Of a DNA stretch of 64,000 nucleotides, positions 1 to 8,536 are shown in pieces. The notes under the pieces were generated by a model. That model made no database searches. It saw nothing but the letters and a program-made list of their open reading frames with translations, and was not told the origin of the DNA. Origin of the DNA: Pseudomonas tolaasii NCPPB 2192 (GTDB lineage: Bacteria > Pseudomonadota > Gammaproteobacteria > Pseudomonadales > Pseudomonadaceae). How positions within the stretch are numbered: the first letter of the stretch is position 1; every line of letters begins with the position of its first letter. The DNA is taken from contig NZ_PHHD01000001.1 of assembly GCF_002813445.1 (NCBI RefSeq), forward strand, positions 3,906,001 to 3,970,000, in the 5' to 3' direction. The position numbers and the translations under genes are program-made.

Positions 1-514
1 CTTCCAGGCCTGCGAATACCTGGCCAAAAACATCGGCGACAAGGGCAACATCGCGATTCTCGACGGCATCGCCGTGGTGCCGATTCTGGAGCGTGTGCGC
101 GGTTGCAAAGAGGCCGTGGCCAAGCACCCGGACATCAAGATTGTCAGCGTCCAGAACGGCAAGCAGGAACGTGACCAGGCCCTCACCGTCACCGAGAACA
201 TGTTGCAGGCCCAGCCCACCCTCAAGGGCATTTTCAGCGTGAATGACAACGGCTCCCTCGGCGCACTCTCGGCCATCGAAGCCAGCGGTCTGGACGTGAA
301 ACTGGTCAGCGTCGACGGCGCGCCGGAGGCGATCAAGGCGATCCAGAAGCCGGGCAGCAAATTCATCGCTACTTCGGCGCAATACCCGCGCGACCAGATT
401 CGCCTGGCCCTCGGTATCGCTCTGGCCAGGAAGTGGGGCTCGCAAGTGCCCGCCACGATCCCGGTGGACATCACCTTGATCGACCAGGCCAAGGCCAAGG
501 ATTTCAGCTGGTAA
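1..514 (+). CDS. Sugar ABC transporter periplasmic binding protein (3' part)
   Basis: The reading frame is open from base 2 and ends with TAA at 512-514, so the N-terminus and signal peptide lie left of the window. About 170 residues of the C-terminal half are visible. They look like the ribose/galactose-type periplasmic binding proteins (Peripla_BP_4), with a 'FSVNDNGSLGALSAIEASG' segment and a 'VSVDGAPEAIKAI' segment typical of the hinge and second lobe. The following genes encode a matching RbsA-like ATPase and RbsC-like permease, so this should be the solute receptor of that importer. The neighbouring dehydrogenase and kinase suggest a polyol or sugar ligand, which cannot be read from this part. 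Confidence 0.9.
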   Translation, partial: FQACEYLAKNIGDKGNIAILDGIAVVPILERVRGCKEAVAKHPDIKIVSVQNGKQERDQALTVTENMLQAQPTLKGIFSVNDNGSLGALSAIEASGLDVKLVSVDGAPEAIKAIQKPGSKFIATSAQYPRDQIRLALGIALARKWGSQVPATIPVDITLIDQAKAKDFSW

Positions 515-577
515 ATCACCTGGGCCCCACATGAACCGTGGGGCTTGAGGTTTCCTTCTGAATACGAGGTCGGCGGT

Positions 578-2086
578 ATGAGCAGTCTTCTGAAACTGGA
601 AAATATCTGTAAGCGTTACCCGGGCGTACAGGCCCTCAAGTCCATCAACCTGCAGGTGGAGCGCGGCGAAATTCACGCGTTGCTCGGGGAAAATGGCGCG
701 GGCAAATCGACGTTGATGAAGATCCTCGGCGGCGTCGAGCATCAGGACGAAGGCCAGATCCTGATCGACGGCCAGGCACAGCAATTCGCGACGTACCGCG
801 ATGCAATCGCCGCCGGCATCGGCATCGTCTTTCAGGAGTTCAGCCTGATTCCTTACCTCACGGCGGTGGAAAACATCTTCCTGGGCCATGAGTTGAGCAA
901 CCGTTTCGGCCTGTTGCGCAAACGCGAAATGGTCGAAGCGTCCGAAGCGTTGTTCCGGCGCCTGGGTGTGACCATTGACCTGCAATGCGCAGTCAGGCAC
1001 CTGAGTGTGGCCGAGCAACAATTCGTCGAAATCGCCAAGGCCCTGGCCCTGGACGCGCGTCTGCTGGTGCTCGATGAACCTACCGCCACCCTTACGCCCA
1101 GCGAAGCCGAGCTGCTGTTCGACATCATGCGCGAACTCAAGCGCCAGGGCGTGGCGGTGATTTTTATCTCCCACCACCTGGAGGAAATTTTCCAGGTCTG
1201 CGACCGCATCAGTGTGCTGCGTGACGGCGGCAATGTGGGCGTGACCGACGTGGCCGACAGCGATATCGACCGCCTGGTCGAGATGATGGTGGGGCGCCGT
1301 CTGGAAAGCAGTTTTCCACCTAAACCGAGCCAGGCGCGCGGCCCGCTGTTGCTGGACGTCAAAGACATCCAGTTGGTGCGCAACGGGCCCCACAACAGCT
1401 TCCAGCTGCACAAGGGCGAAATCCTCGGTTTCGCCGGGCTGGTCGGTTCCGGCCGCACCGAACTGGCGCTGGGCATGATGGGCGCGCTGCCGTCGGTGAG
1501 CAAAGACGTGTGGCTGCGCGGCGAGAAAGTCAGCCTCGACGACCCGGCCCAGGCGCTGGCCCACGGTATCGGTTTGTTGCCCGAAAGCCGCAAGAGCGAA
1601 GGGCTGATCACCGATTTCAGCATTCGCGAAAACATCTCCCTGAACAACCTGCCCAAATACCAGAACGCCTCGGGCCTGATCGACAAAAGCCGTGAATGCG
1701 CGAGTGTCGAAGGCTTGATGAAACAGCTGGCGATCAAGGCGCCCAGTGGCGAAAGCCGGGTGTTCAACCTCAGCGGCGGCAACCAGCAAAAGGTGGTGAT
1801 CGCGCGCTGGATCAACCACCACTGCGACGTGCTGGTGTTCGACGAACCCACGCGCGGCATTGACGTGGGCGCCAAGGCGCAGATCTACGCCTTGATGCGC
1901 AGCCTTACCGAACAGGGCTACGCGATCATCATGATTTCTTCCGAGCTGCCGGAAGTCATCGGCATGTGCGACCGCGTCGCAGTGTTCCACAAGGGCGCCA
2001 TCGTCAAGGTACTCGAAGCGTCTGCCGTCAATCCTCAAGAGGTCATGCGCCATGCAACAGGGGGCTCAAGTGAATATGTCCATTAA
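578..2086 (+). CDS. Sugar ABC transporter ATP-binding protein (RbsA/MglA type)
   Basis: Cytoplasmic ATPase that powers sugar import; 502 residues, the usual size for the double-domain RbsA/MglA family. The first domain has a Walker A near residues 37-45 (GENGAGKST) and Walker B 'LLVLDEPTATL'. The second domain has a degenerate P-loop 'GLVGSGRTEL' followed by a good signature 'LSGGNQQKV' and 'VLVFDEPTRGIDVG'. A degenerate second P-loop is normal in this family. The ATG at 578 is preferred to an upstream in-frame TTG at 545, because a GAGGT stands just before it and the family begins at this point. The 3' end overlaps the permease start by 35 bases, which suggests translational coupling. Confidence 0.95.
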   Translation: MSSLLKLENICKRYPGVQALKSINLQVERGEIHALLGENGAGKSTLMKILGGVEHQDEGQILIDGQAQQFATYRDAIAAGIGIVFQEFSLIPYLTAVENIFLGHELSNRFGLLRKREMVEASEALFRRLGVTIDLQCAVRHLSVAEQQFVEIAKALALDARLLVLDEPTATLTPSEAELLFDIMRELKRQGVAVIFISHHLEEIFQVCDRISVLRDGGNVGVTDVADSDIDRLVEMMVGRRLESSFPPKPSQARGPLLLDVKDIQLVRNGPHNSFQLHKGEILGFAGLVGSGRTELALGMMGALPSVSKDVWLRGEKVSLDDPAQALAHGIGLLPESRKSEGLITDFSIRENISLNNLPKYQNASGLIDKSRECASVEGLMKQLAIKAPSGESRVFNLSGGNQQKVVIARWINHHCDVLVFDEPTRGIDVGAKAQIYALMRSLTEQGYAIIMISSELPEVIGMCDRVAVFHKGAIVKVLEASAVNPQEVMRHATGGSSEYVH

Positions 2087-3044
2087 AACCGCCGACAGCG
2101 CCCGGCTGCGCCTGAACGTGGCGCGGCTGGTGCGTTCGCCGGCGTTTTATCCCTTTGTGGGGCTGGTGGTGGTGACCCTGGTGATGATCCTCGCCAGCGA
2201 CACCTTCCTGACCACCAGCAACCTGTCGAACATCGCCCGCCAGGTGTCGATCAACGCGATTATCGCGGTGGGCATGACCTGCGTGATTCTCACCGGCGGC
2301 ATCGATTTGTCGGTGGGGCCGGTAATGGCCCTGTCGGGCACGCTCACGGCGGGCTTGATGGTCGCGGGCCTGCCACCGGGCCTGGCGATCGGCGCCGGGA
2401 TGCTGGTGGGTGTGGCGTTCGGCATCGGCAACGGGCTGTTTGTGGCGTACCTGCACATGCCGCCGATCATCGTCACGCTGGCGACCATGGGCATCGCCCG
2501 TGGCCTGGGCCTGATGTACACCGACGGCTACCCGATTTCCGGGCTGCCGGACTGGTTCGGCTTCTTCGGCCGCCAGAGCCTGTTCGGCATCGAAGTGCCG
2601 ATTCTGATCATGCTGATCACCTATTTCGCCGCCTACGTGTTGCTGCAGCACACGCGCATCGGCCGCTACATCTACGCCATCGGCGGCAATGAAGAAGCGG
2701 TGCGGTTGTCCGGCGTGCGCGCGGCGCGGTTCAAGTTGCTGGTGTATGGCATCAGCGGCCTGACCGCGGCGATTGCCGGGTTGGTACTCACATCACGCCT
2801 GATGAGCGGCCAGCCGAATGCCGGCGTGTCGTTCGAGCTGGATGCGATTGCCGCCGTGGTACTCGGCGGTGCCTCCATCGCCGGCGGGCGCGGGGTCATT
2901 GTCGGGACCTTGCTCGGCGCCATGCTGCTCGGCGTTTTGAACAATGGATTGAACATGCTCGGGGTCTCGCCCTACGTACAGAGCGTGATCAAGGGCGGGA
3001 TCATTTTGCTGGCGATCTTTATCAGCCGTCAGCGCCATAAATAA
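2052..3044 (+). CDS. Sugar ABC transporter permease (RbsC type)
   Basis: Inner-membrane permease of the ribose/xylose/galactose ABC family, about 330 residues with 8-10 hydrophobic segments. It shows the family hallmark 'GMTCVILTGGIDLSVGPVMALSG' near residues 75-97 and 'AIGGNEEAVRLSGV' in the cytoplasmic coupling region. The start at 2052 has GAGGTC eight bases upstream. A second in-frame ATG at 2076 is possible and would remove eight residues. It is the third gene of the importer operon and forms the channel used by the ATPase before it. Confidence 0.93.
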   Translation: MQQGAQVNMSIKTADSARLRLNVARLVRSPAFYPFVGLVVVTLVMILASDTFLTTSNLSNIARQVSINAIIAVGMTCVILTGGIDLSVGPVMALSGTLTAGLMVAGLPPGLAIGAGMLVGVAFGIGNGLFVAYLHMPPIIVTLATMGIARGLGLMYTDGYPISGLPDWFGFFGRQSLFGIEVPILIMLITYFAAYVLLQHTRIGRYIYAIGGNEEAVRLSGVRAARFKLLVYGISGLTAAIAGLVLTSRLMSGQPNAGVSFELDAIAAVVLGGASIAGGRGVIVGTLLGAMLLGVLNNGLNMLGVSPYVQSVIKGGIILLAIFISRQRHK

Positions 3045-3068
3045 ACTCACAAGAACAGGACCGAACCC

Positions 3069-4148
3069 ATGGACAAGCACACCGAAATGCAAGCCGTCGT
3101 CTGCCACGGCCCGAAAGACTACCGCCTGCAATGCATCGGCAAACCCCAGGCGCGCCCCAATGAACTGGTGATCCGCATTGCCGCCTGCGGCATCTGCGCC
3201 AGTGACTGCAAATGCCATTCGGGCGCTGCGATGTTCTGGGGCGGCGACAACCCGTGGGTCAAGGCGCCGGTGGTGCCGGGCCACGAGTTTTTTGGCTACG
3301 TGGTGGAAGCGGGCGAGGGCGCCGAGGAGCACTTTGAGGTCAAGGTCGGTGACAAGGTTATTGCCGAACAGATCGTGCCGTGCGGCAAGTGCCGTTTCTG
3401 TAAATCCGGCAAGTATTGGATGTGCGAAGTGCACAACATTTTTGGCTTCCAGCGTGAGGTCGCCGAAGGCGGCATGGCCCAGTACATGCGCATTCCGAAA
3501 ACTGCCATCGTGCACAAGATTCCGGAGTCGGTGTCGCTGGAAGACTCGGCGCTGGTGGAACCGATGGCCTGCTCGATTCACACGGTCAACCGGGGTGACA
3601 TCCAGCTCGATGACGTGGTGGTGATTGCCGGCGCAGGCACCCTCGGCCTGTGCATGGTGCAGGTGGCCGCGCTGAAAACGCCGAAGAAACTGGTGGTGAT
3701 CGACATGGTCGACGAGCGCCTGGAACTGGCGAAAAAATTCGGCGCCGACGTGGTAATCAACCCGGCCCGTGACAATGCCCGCGCGATCATCAATGGCCTG
3801 ACCGACAATTATGGTTGCGACGTGTATATCGAAACCACCGGTGTGCCGGCGGGCGTGACCCAAGGCCTGGACCTGATCCGCAAACTCGGGCGTTTTGTCG
3901 AATTCAGTGTGTTCGGCGCCGAAACCAGCGTTGACTGGTCGATCATCGGTGACCGCAAGGAGCTGGACGTTCGTGGCGCCCACCTCGGGCCGTATTGCTA
4001 CCCGATCGCCATCGACCTGTTCGAGCGCGGCCTGGTCACCTCCAAAGGCATCGTCACCCATGATTTCCCGCTGGACGACTGGGCCGAAGCCTTTGAGCTG
4101 GCCAACTCGACCAAGTCGATCAAGGTGCTGTTGAAGCCGGTGGTTTGA
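3069..4148 (+). CDS. Zinc-dependent polyol dehydrogenase, erythritol/L-threitol dehydrogenase-like
   Basis: Medium-chain zinc dehydrogenase of 359 residues. The catalytic zinc site is visible (C43 in CGICASD, H72-E73 in the GHE motif). So are the four cysteines of the structural zinc (C105, C108, C111, C119) and a Rossmann glycine motif 'GAGTLGL'. The opening 'MQAVVCHGPKDYRL' and the later 'RKELDVRGAHLGPYCYP' resemble, from memory, the mycobacterial erythritol/L-threitol dehydrogenase EltD. The expected reaction is NAD-dependent oxidation of a polyol to a ketose after uptake by the ABC importer. The exact substrate is an inference; xylitol, arabitol or threonine-like substrates are alternatives. 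The kinase starts three bases after its stop codon. Confidence 0.85.
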   Translation: MDKHTEMQAVVCHGPKDYRLQCIGKPQARPNELVIRIAACGICASDCKCHSGAAMFWGGDNPWVKAPVVPGHEFFGYVVEAGEGAEEHFEVKVGDKVIAEQIVPCGKCRFCKSGKYWMCEVHNIFGFQREVAEGGMAQYMRIPKTAIVHKIPESVSLEDSALVEPMACSIHTVNRGDIQLDDVVVIAGAGTLGLCMVQVAALKTPKKLVVIDMVDERLELAKKFGADVVINPARDNARAIINGLTDNYGCDVYIETTGVPAGVTQGLDLIRKLGRFVEFSVFGAETSVDWSIIGDRKELDVRGAHLGPYCYPIAIDLFERGLVTSKGIVTHDFPLDDWAEAFELANSTKSIKVLLKPVV

Positions 4149-4151
4149 TCC

Positions 4152-5684
4152 ATGGACTATGTAATGGGGGTCGACATAGGAACCCAGAGCACCAAGGCGC
4201 TGCTGGTGGATGGTCAAGGCACGATCATCGCCCAGCACAGCCAGGGGTATCGCGTGGACACCCCGAAAGTGCGCTGGGCCGAGCAATGGCCGCAGGTGTG
4301 GCTGGACGCTGTAGAGGCCTGCGTTTTGCAGTGCATGAACAAGGCCGGGGTTGTCAGCGGGCAGGTCAAGGCGCTGTGCATCAGCAGCCTGTATGGCGGC
4401 TCGGGAATTGCCGTGGATGCGCAGATTACGCCGCTGCACCCGTGCCTGATCTGGATGGACCGCCGCGCGGGTGAGCAGGTGGCGTGGGTGCGAGACAACG
4501 TGAACCTTGAGCGGCTGTTCGAGGTGACCGGCAACTCGGTGGACAGCTACTACGGCTTCACCAAGATGCTCTGGCTCAAACAGCATCAGCCTGAAGTGTG
4601 GGCCAACACGCGCTACCTGGTGCCGCCCAACAGCTACATCAACTGGTGCCTCACCGGCGAGCTGGCGGTGGACCACAGCAGTGCGGGCAATATCGGCGGC
4701 GTCTATGACGTGAAGGCGCGCGGTTGGTCAGCCGAGATGCTTGATGCACTGGGCATTCCACAGGCGATGATGCCTGAGCGGTTGGTGTATTCCGGCGACG
4801 TGGTGGGCGCCTTGCAGGCCAACTGGGCGGCGCGCCTGGGCTTGCAGGCAGGCACGCCGGTGCTGGCCGGTGGCGTGGATGCAGCCATGGCCACGCTGGC
4901 CGCGGGCGTGACCCGGCCGGGCAACCATGTGGCGATGATCGGCACCAGCATGTGCTGGGGTTACTTGAACCAGCAGGTGGATGCGCGTCATGGTCTGGTG
5001 AGCATGCCTCATGTCTACAACGGCCATCGGGACCTGTACATCTTCGGCGGCGCGATCACGGCCGGGGCGTCGGTGAGCTGGTTTCGCGAGCAGTTTTGCC
5101 AGGCGGAAGAGCAGCAGGCCAACGCCACCGGCCAGGACAGCCTGGTGTTGCTGGAACAGGCTGCGACCAACATACCGGCAGGCAGCGAAGGCGTGCTGTT
5201 CCAGCCCTACCTGATGGGCGAGCGCAGCCCGGTGTGGGACGACCGCGCCAGCGGCAGTTTTGTCGGGCTGAACCTGTATCACAGCCGCATCCACCTCTAC
5301 CGCGCGGTGCTCGAGGGCGTGAGTTTTGCCCTGCGCCACAACATCGAGGCGGGCACGCGCGGGGCGCACTCGCTGGACCCGCGGCTGATTGTGGTCGGTG
5401 GGGCGAGCCATTCGGATTTGTGGATGCAGATTATTGCGGATGTCACCCGCTACCCGGTTTACACCATTATTCAGGAGGTGGAAGCGGCGCTGGGCGCAGC
5501 GCTGCTGGCGGCGCACACGGTGGGGCTGGTAAGTGACGGGGAGATGGAGACAGGCTGGGTGCAGCTGGCGTTAAGGGCCGAGCCGAAGGCGGAAAACGTC
5601 GAGGTGTATGACCGTGGCTTTGCCGAGTACTTGCAGTTGTATCCCGCGCTGAAACCGATCATGCACAACCTGCAATCCACCTGA
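4152..5684 (+). CDS. FGGY-family carbohydrate kinase
   Basis: Cytoplasmic sugar kinase of 510 residues, normal for the FGGY (xylulokinase/ribulokinase/glycerol kinase) family. It has the N-terminal ATPase-fold motif 'GVDIGTQSTKA' at residues 6-16, the 'WMDRRA' segment, and the C-terminal 'VVGGASHSDLWMQIIADVTRYPV' signature. Lying three bases after the dehydrogenase, it most likely phosphorylates the ketose that enzyme makes (xylulose, ribulose or erythrulose type). The sequence alone does not separate these substrates. Confidence 0.9.
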   Translation: MDYVMGVDIGTQSTKALLVDGQGTIIAQHSQGYRVDTPKVRWAEQWPQVWLDAVEACVLQCMNKAGVVSGQVKALCISSLYGGSGIAVDAQITPLHPCLIWMDRRAGEQVAWVRDNVNLERLFEVTGNSVDSYYGFTKMLWLKQHQPEVWANTRYLVPPNSYINWCLTGELAVDHSSAGNIGGVYDVKARGWSAEMLDALGIPQAMMPERLVYSGDVVGALQANWAARLGLQAGTPVLAGGVDAAMATLAAGVTRPGNHVAMIGTSMCWGYLNQQVDARHGLVSMPHVYNGHRDLYIFGGAITAGASVSWFREQFCQAEEQQANATGQDSLVLLEQAATNIPAGSEGVLFQPYLMGERSPVWDDRASGSFVGLNLYHSRIHLYRAVLEGVSFALRHNIEAGTRGAHSLDPRLIVVGGASHSDLWMQIIADVTRYPVYTIIQEVEAALGAALLAAHTVGLVSDGEMETGWVQLALRAEPKAENVEVYDRGFAEYLQLYPALKPIMHNLQST

Positions 5685-5700
5685 ACCCACACATTCCAAC

Positions 5701-5786
5701 GTGGGAGCTGGCTTGCCTGCGATAGCGGTGTATCAGTCATGCAAATGTGACGGATGTACCGCTATCGCAGGCAAGCCAGCTCCCAC
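5701..5786. repeat. REPIN: paired inverted REP sequences
   Basis: Two REP half-elements in inverted orientation (GTGGGAGCTGGCTTGCCTGC... and its complement ending GCTCCCAC) separated by about 25 bases, able to form a long hairpin. It separates the FGGY kinase from the SDR gene and belongs to the main REP family of this window. Confidence 0.93.
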
Positions 5787-5819
5787 AGGGGATCTTCGTT
5801 GTTTTTGAGATTTTCATTC

Positions 5820-6545
5820 ATGAACGCAGCCTTTGATTTTACTCACCACCGCATCCTCGTCACTGGCGCCAGCAGCGGCATTGGCCGTGAAATCGCTTTG
5901 CAACTGATCGCCAGTGGCGCCGAGGTCTTTGCCCTGGGCCGCGACGCCCAGGCACTCGCCCAACTCGGCTGCCAAACGCTGTGCCTGGACATCGCCGACA
6001 GCGCCGCGCTCGATACAGCCCTGCAGGGCCTGCCGCCGCTCCACGGTCTGGTCAACTGCGCCGGCATCTCGCGGCTGGAGCCCGCTGTCGCCATCAGCGC
6101 CGAGGCGTTCGACCAAGTCATGAACGTCAACGCCCGCGCCGCCGCCCAGGTCGCCAGCCGGGTCGCCGCAAAGATGATCGAAGCCAGGATCGCCGGCAGC
6201 ATCGTCAACGTTTCCAGCCAGGCCTCGCTGGTGGCGCTGGACGACCACCTCGGCTACTGCGCCTCGAAGGCGGCGCTGGACGCGATCACCCGCGTGCAAT
6301 GCGCCGAATGGGGCCGCTTCGGCATTCGCGTCAACAGCGTCAACCCCACGGTAACACTGACGCCGATGGCGACCATGGCCTGGTCCGACCCGACCAAACG
6401 CGACCCGGCGCTGGCGGCGATACCACTGGGGCGCTTTGCCGAAACGGAGGAAGTGGCCTTGCCGGTGCTGTTCCTGCTCAGCGACGCCGCCAGCATGATC
6501 AGCGGCGTCAGCCTGCCCATCGACGGCGGCTATACCAGCCGCTAA
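5820..6545 (+). CDS. SDR-family oxidoreductase, L-xylulose reductase-like
   Basis: Classical short-chain dehydrogenase of 241 residues. It has the cofactor motif GASSGIG at residues 16-22, the NAG-type motif 'NCAGIS' near 79-84, catalytic Ser around 132-133 and YxxxK at Y146-K150. 'RVNSVNPTVTLTPM' follows, as in the dicarbonyl/L-xylulose reductase branch. It probably interconverts a polyol and its ketose in the pathway fed by the upstream importer. The ATG at 5820 is chosen because the family starts here; an open extension back to 5754 runs through the REPIN and is not credible. The REPIN may partly uncouple it from the kinase gene. Confidence 0.88.
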   Translation: MNAAFDFTHHRILVTGASSGIGREIALQLIASGAEVFALGRDAQALAQLGCQTLCLDIADSAALDTALQGLPPLHGLVNCAGISRLEPAVAISAEAFDQVMNVNARAAAQVASRVAAKMIEARIAGSIVNVSSQASLVALDDHLGYCASKAALDAITRVQCAEWGRFGIRVNSVNPTVTLTPMATMAWSDPTKRDPALAAIPLGRFAETEEVALPVLFLLSDAASMISGVSLPIDGGYTSR

Positions 6546-7546
6546 CCGTTTTCCAGACGGCCTGGGATCACCACTTTGTCCCGCGGTTTGTACGGGTCTT
6601 CCAGGCGATCGAGCAGCAGGCGGACCGCGCTGGTGCCGGCCAGGGAGGCGTCGTGGGCCACGCAGGCGATCGGCACGCCGAAGATATCGGCAAAGGGCAG
6701 GCGGTCGATGCCGCAGATGGTCAGGCTGTCGTGGGGAATGTCGTGCATGCGCAGCGCACGCAGGGCGCCGAGGGTGATCAACTGGTTGAAACCCATGATC
6801 GCGTCGGGTGCCGAGTGCTCGGCCAGGTAGTCGAGGGTGTGCAGGTAAGACGGCATCAGCGTGTAGTCGCCGGCCTGCACTTCGATGTGCACCTGCGGGT
6901 GTTCGGCCAGTACTTCGCGCAAGCCTTTGAGGCGTTCCACGGTAATGCGCGAATGCGCGGGGCCGGTCAGCACCAGCAAGCGCTTGAGATTCGGGGTTTG
7001 GCGCAGCAGGTAGTGCGCGGCCTGGATGCCGCTGTGGTAGTTATCGAGCACCACGCGGCTGAACGGGCTGTCGTGGATCGTGCGATCGAGCAGCACCACC
7101 GGGGTCTTGCCGTTGCCCAGGCGTTCAAGATAATCGGGCTGGTAGTTCGGCTCATCGGAGACCGGCGACAGGATAATCCCCGCCACGCGGTAGCCCAGCA
7201 GGGTATCCACGGCCTTGTTTTCCAGCTCTTCCAGTTCGTCGGTGTCCACCAGCATGATGGTGTAACCGTGTTGTTTGGCCTCGCGGGAAATCGCCTTGAT
7301 CATCTCGCTGTAGAACGGGTTGTCCACGGACGCGGTGATAACGCCGATGATCAGGCTTTCACTGCGCTTGAGCCCGCGCGCAAAGGCGTTGGGCACGTAG
7401 TCCAGCTCCCTCGCCACCTCAAGGATGCGCGCCAGGGTAGCGGGCTTGACCAGGTCAGGTTTGCTTAAGGCGCGGGACACCGTGATGGTGGTCATGCCAA
7501 CCCGTTTGGCGATGTCGCTGATGGTGACGGACTTTTTCTTGGTCAT
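6542..7546 (-). CDS. LacI-family transcriptional regulator of the polyol cluster
   Basis: A 334-residue repressor-type regulator with an N-terminal LacI helix-turn-helix ('VTISDIAKRVGMTTITVSRALSKPDLV') and a periplasmic-binding-protein-like effector domain ('GVITASVDNPFYSEMIKAI', 'GFNQLITLGALRAL'). It resembles GntR-type gluconate repressors. The ATG at 7546 fits the family start; an upstream ATG at 7591 would add 15 unlikely residues. It converges on the SDR gene, overlapping its end by four bases. The likely role is sensing a sugar or sugar phosphate and controlling the importer and catabolic genes. Confidence 0.92.
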   Translation of the reverse strand: MTKKKSVTISDIAKRVGMTTITVSRALSKPDLVKPATLARILEVARELDYVPNAFARGLKRSESLIIGVITASVDNPFYSEMIKAISREAKQHGYTIMLVDTDELEELENKAVDTLLGYRVAGIILSPVSDEPNYQPDYLERLGNGKTPVVLLDRTIHDSPFSRVVLDNYHSGIQAAHYLLRQTPNLKRLLVLTGPAHSRITVERLKGLREVLAEHPQVHIEVQAGDYTLMPSYLHTLDYLAEHSAPDAIMGFNQLITLGALRALRMHDIPHDSLTICGIDRLPFADIFGVPIACVAHDASLAGTSAVRLLLDRLEDPYKPRDKVVIPGRLENG

Positions 7547-7607
7547 CGGTAAGGCTGCAACAAGAGGAAACATCCGCAGGCTAGCATGCACGGGCGGCCA
7601 CTGTGAC

Positions 7608-8471
7608 TCAAATCAGCGGGTCCCAGCGTTGCGACCAGTCGCTTTCAGCCTTGACCACACCGCGCAGCAGTTCCAGCGCCTGTTGCAACACCGCCGAATC
7701 ACGCGCCCGTGAGTACACCAGAAACGTGGGGAAACTGAACTCCGGCGCCTTGGGGACTCGCTGCATCACGCCGCTGTCCAGGTAGCTTTGCACCACGCGG
7801 GTACGGAAGTAGCCGGCGCCGCCGTTTTCCAGAATGTACTGCAAGGCCAACGGCCCAAGGTTGAAACTCAGGGCGGCGCGGGCCTTGTCGGGCAGGGCGG
7901 TGTCGTGTTGCTGGCGAAAGCCGGGGCCCCAGTCTATGTACACGTAAGGGTCGGGTTTGCTTGCCAGCTGCACCAGGATCAGTTTCTCTTCCAGTACCTG
8001 CTCCACCTGCAACCCCGGCCAATACTGCGGCTGGAACACCAGTGCGGCATCGAGCACGCCCAATTCCAGCTGGCGCAACAAATACTCGCCGTCACGCACT
8101 TCGGTGCGCAGCGCATGCCCTGGAATATGCTCGCGCAGTGCCTGCGTCCAGCCGAGCATCAGCGGGTTGCACAGGCTGACCTCGCCCCCGATATGCAGCA
8201 CGTTGCGGTAGCCATCGGGCAACGGCAGGTCGCGCCGGGCGGCTTCCCAGGTTTGCAGCAACTGGTTGGCATACACCACAAACGCTTCGCCGTCGGCGGT
8301 GAGCCGGGCGCCTGCGCGGTTGCGGATGAACAGCGTGCTGCCCAGTTGGCTTTCCAGGCTTTTGACCCGCGCGGTGATGGCGGTCTGGGTGACGTGCAGT
8401 TTCTCGGCCGCTGCCGCCAGGCTGCCGCAGCGGGTGATTTCGAGGAAGGTGCGTGCCAGTTCGATGTCCAT
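7608..8471 (-). CDS. LysR-family transcriptional regulator
   Basis: A 287-residue LysR-type regulator. The winged helix-turn-helix is at the N-terminus ('MDIELARTFLEITRCGSLAAAAEKLHVTQTAITARVKSLESQLG'-like region, residues 1-44) and a substrate-binding domain follows. The start at 8471 is the family start; the open frame to 8546 adds no conserved sequence. The gene does not share a clear pathway with its neighbours: downstream is the LacI gene in the same direction and upstream the hydrolase-like gene, also on this strand. The target is unknown. Confidence 0.92.
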   Translation of the reverse strand: MDIELARTFLEITRCGSLAAAAEKLHVTQTAITARVKSLESQLGSTLFIRNRAGARLTADGEAFVVYANQLLQTWEAARRDLPLPDGYRNVLHIGGEVSLCNPLMLGWTQALREHIPGHALRTEVRDGEYLLRQLELGVLDAALVFQPQYWPGLQVEQVLEEKLILVQLASKPDPYVYIDWGPGFRQQHDTALPDKARAALSFNLGPLALQYILENGGAGYFRTRVVQSYLDSGVMQRVPKAPEFSFPTFLVYSRARDSAVLQQALELLRGVVKAESDWSQRWDPLI

Positions 8472-8536
8472 GAAACCCCCGGTATTGAATGGGGGCATTG
8501 TAGAGCGATGCTCCGAAGGAATGCGATCAATGCGGG

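Noticed and set aside
2793..4676. A 627-codon minus-strand frame opposite the permease, dehydrogenase and kinase genes.
   Set aside because: It covers parts of three real genes on the other strand, and the protein has shadow composition and no domain.
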